A program made the translations under genes and the position numbers. The notes under the pieces are model-generated. The model searched no databases. It had not been told where the DNA came from and saw nothing but the letters and a program-made list of their open reading frames with translations. A DNA stretch of 19,411 bases from an uncultured Eubacteriales bacterium (lineage in GTDB: Bacteria; Bacillota; Clostridia; Oscillospirales; Acutalibacteraceae), in NCBI GenBank assembly GCA_934463265.1, contig CAKSIU010000014.1, forward strand, positions 1 through 19,411, written 5' to 3'. Of this stretch, positions 1 to 5,583 are shown one piece after another (the first letter of the stretch is position 1; every line of letters begins with the position of its first letter).

Positions 1-2
1 TT

Positions 3-53
3 CTAAAAAAGAATAAAAAAGCGAAAAAAGTAAAAACTAAAAAAGAAAAATAA
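3..53 (+). CDS. C-terminal end of an unidentified Lys-rich protein (partial)
   Basis: Reading from position 3 gives an open frame of sixteen residues, more than half of them lysine (ending KVKTKKEK), that stops at TAA 51-53. Long Lys tails are common at the ends of nucleic-acid-binding and ribosome-associated proteins, but nothing here identifies the family. The stop codon is immediately followed by the first base of the tRNA gene, so the two are probably co-transcribed, or the frame may be chance in A-rich DNA. Confidence 0.3.
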   Translation, partial: LKKNKKAKKVKTKKEK

Positions 54-128
54 TCCTCCTTAGCTCAGTGGTAGAGCCCTCGGCTGTTAACCGAGTTGTC
101 GTTGGTTCGAATCCAACAGGGGGAGCCA
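54..128 (+). tRNA. tRNA-Asn (anticodon GTT), CCA encoded
   Basis: The sequence folds as a complete cloverleaf. The acceptor stem is TCCTCCT paired with AGGGGGA (one T-G wobble). The D-arm contains GCTCAGTGGTAGAGC. The anticodon stem is CTCGG/CCGAG around CTGTTAA, giving anticodon GTT, which reads Asn codons AAC/AAU. The T-arm is GTTGG-TTCGAAT-CCAAC. The discriminator base is G and CCA is encoded at 126-128. The gene is followed by its own hairpin terminator. Confidence 0.95.
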
Positions 129-133
129 GAGAA

Positions 134-156
134 CCCCCGAAAAATCGGGGTTTTTT
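134..156 (+). terminator. Rho-independent terminator after tRNA-Asn
   Basis: The stem CCCCGA (135-140) pairs with TCGGGG (145-150) around an AAAA loop and is followed by six T. It starts just after the CCA end of the tRNA. Confidence 0.9.
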
Positions 157-159
157 ATT

Positions 160-362
160 ATTCCCCGGAGATTTAGAAGTCTAAAATAGCTTAAATTTTT
201 CATAAAAAGTTTATTTTCAAGCGTATAACCTGTTAACCGAAAAAAACATATAAATTTTCAAGTGCTAGAAAAAGCGACAAGATTACATCTGAAAGACATC
301 TGATGGTATTAAATTCCATTTAGGTGTCTTTTTTGTTTCTAAAAAAATAAGGAGTGTATAAT
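160..362. other. AT-rich intergenic stretch without a recognisable gene
   Basis: No coding frame or RNA fold is convincing between the tRNA terminator and the small-gene remnant, apart from the hairpin at 293-335. The string TGTTAACCG at 232-240 recalls the anticodon arm of the tRNA-Asn, but no cloverleaf can be built around it. Confidence 0.5.
293..335 (+). terminator. Hairpin terminator of an unknown transcript
   Basis: The arm AAGACATCTGATGG pairs with CCATTTAGGTGTCTT (two G-T pairs, one bulge), and the 3' arm runs into six T. It would stop any transcript from the 160-290 stretch or tRNA read-through. No gene precedes it, so it may belong to a lost gene or an unrecognised small RNA. Confidence 0.6.
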
Positions 363-574
363 ATGCAAATTGGATGTCATTTTGTTTTTAAAAAGCGAGT
401 GCCTTCGCGGGACATCGCGCGCGCCTAGCTACAGAAAATGCTAGCAAAGAAGACCAACAACCTAAAATTAGGAAGAAGTTCAACAACCTCAAAGTAACGC
501 TTCAAACGATGTAGAAGAGTCTGAAATTAATTTTATAATAATATTGATATTCTTAACAGTAGTTTTTAATCATA
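349..574 (+). pseudogene. Remnant of a small gene with a good ribosome binding site
   Basis: AAGGAG (349-354) lies eight bases before ATG 363, a textbook start. The frame reads only 21 codons, through an unusually GC-rich patch (about 397-425), to TAG 426-428. Coding-like text then continues in two other frames: ENASKEDQQPKI from 434 and EEVQQPQSNASNDVEESEINF from 472. The latter leads into a hydrophobic stretch (IIILIFLTVVF), suggesting a small membrane protein with a hydrophilic Gln/Glu-rich segment. The motif E-x-QQP-(K/Q) is duplicated. I cannot name the family. The reading that this is one gene broken by two frameshifts is inference. Confidence 0.3.
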
Positions 575-601
575 TACATGGTAGCAAAGGACTGATTTTA
601 T

Positions 602-1480
602 ATGTATATAAATTTAAAAATAAAAAAGCCACTGTTTATTTTTTTTGCAATAATATTTTTTGTTTTGTTCGGATTTTATTTAAACTGGAGCAAAGATTTG
701 ATATTGACTGCGATTTCTGAACAAGAAGACTATGTAAAATTGCCGATACTTATGTATCATTCCGTGTTAAAGACAAACAAGTCAAAAAGAAAATTCATTA
801 TCTCGCCCGACACCTTCGAAGAAGATTTAAAATACATAAAGGAAAACGGTTACACTACGGTTGTAATGCAAGATTTAATAAATTATGTGTACGAAAATAA
901 AGACTTGCCCGAAAAGCCAATAATGTTGACGTTTGACGATGGATATTATAATAATTATTTGTATGCTTTTCCGCTTTTAAAAAAGTATGAATGTAAAATG
1001 GTTCTCTCACCCATCGGCAAGCAGTGTGACGTTTACAGCGAAAATAAAGACAGAAATCCTAACTACGCGCATTGTTCTTGGGTTGAGCTAAAAGAAATGA
1101 AAGATTCCGGACTTGTGGAAATTCAAAATCATTCGTACAATATGCACACTATTACCAAAAACCGGCGCGGAACTAAAAAAAATAAAAACGAAAGTTTCGA
1201 GCATTATCAAAAAGCCTTTTGCAGCGACGTTAACCTGATGCAAAGTAAAATTACGGAATTTCTTGATACTACGCCAACAACTTTTGTCTACCCATTTGGC
1301 GCAATAAGCAATTGTTCAACGGACATATTGCGACAGCTCGGTTTTAAAGCAACTTTAAATTGTGAAGGTAAAATAAATAAACTCACAAAAAATCCAGAAA
1401 AATTATACGGTCTTTGCCGAATTTTACGTCCGCCGAATATTTCAAGCGCATCATTTTTTAAAAGTAAAATCGAAAAATAA
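602..1480 (+). CDS. Polysaccharide deacetylase (NodB domain), membrane-anchored
   Basis: This 292-residue protein has a hydrophobic N-terminal segment (residues about 10-27) that should act as a signal anchor and place the rest outside the membrane. The NodB/carbohydrate esterase 4 fold is shown by LPILMYHSV (47-55), the catalytic and metal-binding pair in LTFDDGY (D112, D113), NHSYNMH (H177 and H182, metal ligands), YPFG (230-233) and RILRPPN near the end. Such enzymes remove N-acetyl groups from peptidoglycan or other N-acetylated glycans at the cell surface; the substrate cannot be told from sequence. The start ATG 602 is supported by AAAGGA at 586-591, ten bases upstream. It is monocistronic and ends at a hairpin shared with the convergent RNase Y gene. 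Confidence 0.85.
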   Translation: MYINLKIKKPLFIFFAIIFFVLFGFYLNWSKDLILTAISEQEDYVKLPILMYHSVLKTNKSKRKFIISPDTFEEDLKYIKENGYTTVVMQDLINYVYENKDLPEKPIMLTFDDGYYNNYLYAFPLLKKYECKMVLSPIGKQCDVYSENKDRNPNYAHCSWVELKEMKDSGLVEIQNHSYNMHTITKNRRGTKKNKNESFEHYQKAFCSDVNLMQSKITEFLDTTPTTFVYPFGAISNCSTDILRQLGFKATLNCEGKINKLTKNPEKLYGLCRILRPPNISSASFFKSKIEK

Positions 1481-1500
1481 ATATTTTTACAAAAAATTAG

Positions 1501-1531
1501 CCGGAATCCAATTTATTTGGATTCCGGTTTT
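1501..1531. terminator. Bidirectional terminator between the deacetylase and RNase Y genes
   Basis: CCGGAATCCAA (1501-1511) pairs perfectly over 11 bp with TTGGATTCCGG (1517-1527) around a five-base loop, followed by TTTT on the plus strand. On the minus strand an A-rich stretch at 1488-1498 gives a T-run, so it can also end the RNase Y transcript. Confidence 0.85.
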
Positions 1532-1534
1532 ACT

Positions 1535-3088
1535 TTATTTAGCATATTCAATTACTCGGCTTTCGCGAATAATATTCACTTTAATTTGGCCAGGGTAATC
1601 AAGTTCGTCTTCGATTTTTTTACAAATTTCACGCGCTAAAATCGTCATGCGTTCGTCATTAACCACTTCCGGCTTAACCATTATTCTAACTTCTCTGCCG
1701 GCTTGAATTGCAAAACATCTTTCCACACCGTTAAATGAAGAAGCTACTTCCTCTAACTTTTCAAGGCGCTTGATGTAATTTTCAAGATTTTCACGTCGAG
1801 CACCCGGTCTTGCTGCAGAAATCGCATCTGCCGCCTGGACTAGACACGCAATAACAGTTTTGGCTTCGATGTCCCCGTGATGCGCATGAATCGCATGGAC
1901 TACGGTTTCATTTTCGCGATATTTTTTAGCTACATCAACACCGATTTCTATATGCGAGCCTTCGATTTCGTGGTCGAGGGCTTTTCCAATATCGTGCAAA
2001 AGGCCTGCACGTCGCGCCATTGTTGGGTCTAAGCCTAATTCTGACGCCATCAAACCAGATAAATGTGCTACTTCCAAAGAGTGTTCCAAAACATTCTGAC
2101 CGTAACTGGTGCGATATCTAAGCCGGCCGAGTAATTTAATCAGTTCCGGGTGAATCAAATTCACGCCCGCCTCAATTACAGCACGCTCGCCCTCGGATTT
2201 AATACTCAGGTCAACTTCGCGTTTGGCACGCTCGATAGTTTCCTCTATGCGTGCAGGATGAATCCTTCCATCTGTGATAAGATTTTCCAGCGCAATTCTA
2301 GCAACTTCTCTACGAATCGGGTCAAAACTGGAAATTGTAATTGCCTCCGGAGTGTCATCAATAATCAAATCGACGCCGGTTAAAGTTTCGATTGCCCGAA
2401 TATTTCTGCCTTCGCGGCCAATAATGCGGCCTTTCATTTCGTCATTCGGCAAAGGCACAACGCTTACAGTTGCTTCGGCAACGTGGTCTGATGCGCATCG
2501 CTGAATTGCCAAAGAAATGATTTCGCGCGCTTTTTTTTCGGATTCATCTTTAACTTTCTGCTCAAATTCCATGATTTTAACCGCTTTTTCATGAGTTAAT
2601 TCCTCGTCTAAGTTTTGAAGTAAATACTCTTTTGCCTGCTGAAGCGTAAATCCGGAAATCTTTTCAAGCGCTTCGAATTGTTTTTGCTTAAGTACATCGA
2701 CTTCTTTTAATTTTTCGTCAATTAATTTAGATTTATTGGTTATTTCTTCATTTTTAGCGTCTAAATTATCGATTTTTTTATCGAGTGATTCTTCACGCTG
2801 CAAAATTCTACGTTCTTGCCGTTGAATATCTTTACGTTTTTCAGCGATTTCTTTTTCCGAATCCGTACGCATTTTATGTACTTCGTCTTTGCCCTCGATT
2901 ATAATTGCATTTTTTTTAGCCTGCGCCTCACTTATAGCTTCGCTCAAGATTTTTTTAGCTTCTTGCTCCGCGGAATTTATAGTGGATTCAGCAGTTTTTT
3001 TGCGATGAGAAACTCCCAATTTAAATGATATAAAAGCTGTAATTACACAGATTATGCCAGACAGTATAAGTATAAGTCCTACATTCAA
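1535..3088 (-). CDS. rny: Ribonuclease Y
   Basis: RNase Y is the membrane-bound endoribonuclease that starts mRNA decay in many Firmicutes. The 517 residues show the family order and usual length: one N-terminal transmembrane helix (about 3-23), a long Lys/Glu-rich coiled coil (about 28-145), a KH domain with GRIIGREGRNIR (220-231), and an HD domain with HSLEVAHL (H336) and LLHDIGKA (H365, D366). I place the start at TTG 3088-3086: AGGAGG lies eight bases upstream, whereas the alternative in-frame GTG at 3097-3095 forms part of that Shine-Dalgarno sequence and cannot be used with it. The gene stands alone, divergent from thrS. Confidence 0.95.
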   Translation of the reverse strand: MNVGLILILSGIICVITAFISFKLGVSHRKKTAESTINSAEQEAKKILSEAISEAQAKKNAIIIEGKDEVHKMRTDSEKEIAEKRKDIQRQERRILQREESLDKKIDNLDAKNEEITNKSKLIDEKLKEVDVLKQKQFEALEKISGFTLQQAKEYLLQNLDEELTHEKAVKIMEFEQKVKDESEKKAREIISLAIQRCASDHVAEATVSVVPLPNDEMKGRIIGREGRNIRAIETLTGVDLIIDDTPEAITISSFDPIRREVARIALENLITDGRIHPARIEETIERAKREVDLSIKSEGERAVIEAGVNLIHPELIKLLGRLRYRTSYGQNVLEHSLEVAHLSGLMASELGLDPTMARRAGLLHDIGKALDHEIEGSHIEIGVDVAKKYRENETVVHAIHAHHGDIEAKTVIACLVQAADAISAARPGARRENLENYIKRLEKLEEVASSFNGVERCFAIQAGREVRIMVKPEVVNDERMTILAREICKKIEDELDYPGQIKVNIIRESRVIEYAK

Positions 3089-3097
3089 AATAGGCAC

Positions 3098-3104
3098 CTC
3101 CTTG
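3098..3104 (-). promoter_or_regulatory. Shine-Dalgarno sequence deciding the rny start
   Basis: The minus strand reads CAAGGAGGTGCCTATTTTG. AGGAGG is a full match to the anti-Shine-Dalgarno and is eight bases from TTG, so TTG rather than the overlapping GTG is the likely initiator. Confidence 0.65.
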
Positions 3105-3141
3105 ATGATTTTTAAAATATTTTAAAGAAATTTATTTTTTA

Positions 3142-3171
3142 TTTATAGGATAAATTCAAGTTCAAAGTTAA
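3142..3171 (-). promoter_or_regulatory. Possible rny promoter
   Basis: On the minus strand TTAACT (3171-3166) is 18 bases from TATAAA (3147-3142). This is a weak match in AT-rich DNA, and other pairings are possible. Confidence 0.35.
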
Positions 3172-3335
3172 TTATAATTTTTAATTCTGTAATCGAAAAA
3201 AATTCTATTTACCAAAAATATATAAAAAACGATAAAAAGTCGAATATACACCTATAACTGTGAGATTTTTTTATAAAAGTCTCAAATATTATTTTATTAC
3301 TTCAGACGGGGTGCTGTCAAGCAAATTATCACTTG

Positions 3336-3364
3336 TTGACTTAAATAATTCATGGTGATATTAT
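3336..3364 (+). promoter_or_regulatory. thrS promoter with extended -10
   Basis: TTGACT (3336-3341) is followed after 17 bases by TATTAT (3359-3364), which is preceded by TG at the extended -10 position. Transcription would start near 3371, leaving a leader of only about 35 bases before ATG 3405. That leaves no room for a T-box leader, the usual control of thrS in Firmicutes. Confidence 0.7.
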
Positions 3365-3404
3365 AATGATTAAGTATAATTTTAGTTAAAAGGTGCGTGA
3401 AGTT

Positions 3405-5321
3405 ATGATAAATGTTACATTAAAAGATGATGCCGTAAAACAATACGAAAAAAATACAACCGTTGAACAAGTAGCAAAATCGCTTGGTATGGGACTTTAT
3501 AAAGCCGCTTGTGCTGCAAAATTAAACGGCAAACTCGTTGACCTGCGAACTCCTATAACTGAGGATTCTAATTTGGAAATTTTAACTTTTGATGACAATG
3601 ACTTTTGCAAAAAAGTTTATTGGCATACGTCATCTCATGTTTTGGCGCAGGCCGTTCTCAGATTATTTTCGGATGCAAAATTGGCTATAGGTCCGGCGAT
3701 TGACAAAGGTTTTTATTACGATTTCGATTTGCCACGCTCGCTCAACGCGCAGGATTTAGAGCAGATTGAGGCTGAAATGAAAAAAATCATAAAAGAAAAT
3801 TTGCCTCTGGAACGCTTCGAATTGCCTTATGATGAAGCTATTGCTTTGATGAAAGAGAAAAAACAGAATTATAAGCTTGAGTTAATAGAAAAACACGCCG
3901 GCAACGGAGAAAAATTATCTTTTTATACGCAAGCCGATTTCGTTGATTTATGCGCAGGCCCTCACTTAATTTCAACCAGCCAGATTAAGGCTGTAAAATT
4001 ATTGAATTGCACCGGTGCCTATTGGCGCGGCGATGCTAATGGTCCTATGCTTCAACGCATTTATGGAATTTCTTTTCCTAAAAATGCCGACTTGGAAAAT
4101 TATTTGACAACCCTAGAAGAAGCTAAAAAACGTGACCACAGAAAACTCGGCAGAGAACTTGAACTTTTTGACTTATTCGATGAAGGTCCAGGATTTCCAT
4201 TTTTCTTTCCGAACGGCATGAAACTCAGAAACGCTTTGCTTGATTTTTGGCACGAGGAACACGATAAAGCTGGCTACGTAGAAATTAAAACGCCAATGAT
4301 GCTAAATAAAGATTTATGGCTGCGTTCTGGGCACTGGGAGCATTACAAGGATAATATGTATACCACTCAAATTGATGAGCAAGAATTCGCCATAAAACCG
4401 ATGAATTGTCCGGGTGGAATGTTGGTGTACAAAAGCAGACCGCATTCTTATAGAGAACTTCCTATGCGTGTTGCAGAATTGGGTCTTGTTCATCGTCACG
4501 AGTTGTCTGGTGCGTTGCACGGACTGATGAGAGTTCGTTGTTTTACACAAGATGACGCTCATATATTTATGACTCCTGAACAAATCGAGCAAGAAATTAT
4601 TGGCGTAATGGAGCTTATCGATAAATTTTATTCTACATTTGGATTTAAATACCATATCGAACTCTCAACTCGTCCGGAGGACTCTTTGGGAACCGATGAG
4701 CAATGGGAACGTGCGACAAACGGCTTAAAAAATGCTCTCAATACGATTGGCAAAAAATATAAAATAAATGAGGGCGACGGCGCATTTTACGGTCCTAAAA
4801 TTGATTTTCATCTTGAGGACTACTTAGGCAGAACTTGGCAATGCGGAACAATTCAACTCGACTTTCAAATGCCTGAACGATTTGATTTAACTTACGTCGG
4901 CGAAGACGGCGAAAAACATCGTCCGGTAATGATTCATCGCGTGGTTTTGGGCAGCATCGAAAGATTCATCGGAATTTTAACGGAACATTTCGCCGGATCT
5001 TTTCCACTTTGGCTGGCGCCAGAGCAAGTCAGAATTTTGCCAATAAGTGACAGATTACACAGCGAAGCAATAAAAATTCAAAACGGACTTAAAAAATCGA
5101 AAATTCGCGTTACAACGGACACCCGAAGCGAGAAAATCGGGTATAAAATTCGAGAAGCTCAACTTAAAAAAATTCCTTATATGCTGGTCGTCGGTGATAA
5201 AGAAGTCGAAACCAACACAGTTTCGGTGCGCTCCAGAAGTGCGGGAGATTTGGGCGCAATGAGCTTAGATAATTTTGTAAAAATGATTCATAAAGAAATA
5301 GCCGAAAAAGTCATAAAATAA
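3405..5321 (+). CDS. thrS: Threonyl-tRNA synthetase
   Basis: This class II aminoacyl-tRNA synthetase charges tRNA-Thr. Its 638 residues carry the full layout: N-terminal TGS domain (1-62), editing domain with HTSSH (H74, H78) and DLCAGPH (D181, C183, H187) that clears Ser-tRNA(Thr), a catalytic core with the zinc ligands C335 (NCPGG), H386 (DDAHIF) and H511 (MIHRVV), motif 3 around GSIERFIG, and the anticodon-binding domain (about 540-638). I use ATG 3405, giving the family-typical start MINVTLKD. AGGTG at 3391-3395 sits nine bases upstream; an in-frame GTG at 3393 overlaps that ribosome binding site. The gene has its own promoter and terminator. Confidence 0.97.
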   Translation: MINVTLKDDAVKQYEKNTTVEQVAKSLGMGLYKAACAAKLNGKLVDLRTPITEDSNLEILTFDDNDFCKKVYWHTSSHVLAQAVLRLFSDAKLAIGPAIDKGFYYDFDLPRSLNAQDLEQIEAEMKKIIKENLPLERFELPYDEAIALMKEKKQNYKLELIEKHAGNGEKLSFYTQADFVDLCAGPHLISTSQIKAVKLLNCTGAYWRGDANGPMLQRIYGISFPKNADLENYLTTLEEAKKRDHRKLGRELELFDLFDEGPGFPFFFPNGMKLRNALLDFWHEEHDKAGYVEIKTPMMLNKDLWLRSGHWEHYKDNMYTTQIDEQEFAIKPMNCPGGMLVYKSRPHSYRELPMRVAELGLVHRHELSGALHGLMRVRCFTQDDAHIFMTPEQIEQEIIGVMELIDKFYSTFGFKYHIELSTRPEDSLGTDEQWERATNGLKNALNTIGKKYKINEGDGAFYGPKIDFHLEDYLGRTWQCGTIQLDFQMPERFDLTYVGEDGEKHRPVMIHRVVLGSIERFIGILTEHFAGSFPLWLAPEQVRILPISDRLHSEAIKIQNGLKKSKIRVTTDTRSEKIGYKIREAQLKKIPYMLVVGDKEVETNTVSVRSRSAGDLGAMSLDNFVKMIHKEIAEKVIK

Positions 5322-5337
5322 AAAATTTTAAATAAAA

Positions 5338-5382
5338 AGAGCTCTTTTGTGGATGTGTTTGCCACATAAAGAGCTCTCTTTG
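5338..5382 (+). terminator. thrS terminator
   Basis: AGAGCTCTTTTGTGG (5338-5352) pairs over 15 bp with CCACATAAAGAGCTCT (5362-5377), with one bulged T. The following CTTTGCTT is only moderately T-rich. Confidence 0.75.
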
Positions 5383-5400
5383 CTTATAAATGTTTTTTCC

Positions 5401-5569
5401 TTTGTCGGCAAGTGACCTCGCAGACAAAATCGCGCTCTAAAATCTATTCTAAATGCACACTAAAAAACTAGCATGGTCCAGCGGAACGCTGGTCGTTTAG
5501 GAGAGTCCGAGAGGAATCGAAATCCTCTCGGAACGTTTTTGGATACTTTTTTCGTTGCAAAAAAGTATC
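5401..5569. other. Cluster of hairpins between thrS and the P-type ATPase
   Basis: Four inverted repeats sit in 170 bases. They are TTTGTC/GACAAA (5401-5428), CCAGCG-GAA-CGCTGG (5478-5492), TCCGAGAGGA/TCCTCTCGGA with a seven-base loop (5506-5532) followed by five T, and GATACTTTTTT/AAAAAAGTATC (5542-5569). The last can terminate the ATPase gene on the minus strand. The third contains GAGGA-ATCGAAA-TCCTC, which has the shape of a tRNA T-arm, but no cloverleaf fits. No protein-coding function is apparent. Confidence 0.55.
5542..5569 (-). terminator. Probable terminator of the P-type ATPase gene
   Basis: An 11-bp stem, GATACTTTTTT (5542-5552) against AAAAAAGTATC (5559-5569), lies 15 bases past the ATPase stop codon. 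It has a six-base loop but no extra T-run beyond the T-rich arm. Confidence 0.55.
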
Positions 5570-5583
5570 ATATAAAGTTAAGC

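Noticed and set aside
5478..5540. A tRNA gene (T-arm-like GAGGA-ATCGAAA-TCCTC)
   Set aside because: No acceptor stem, D-arm or anticodon arm can be placed around it, and the stem extends to 10 bp like a terminator.
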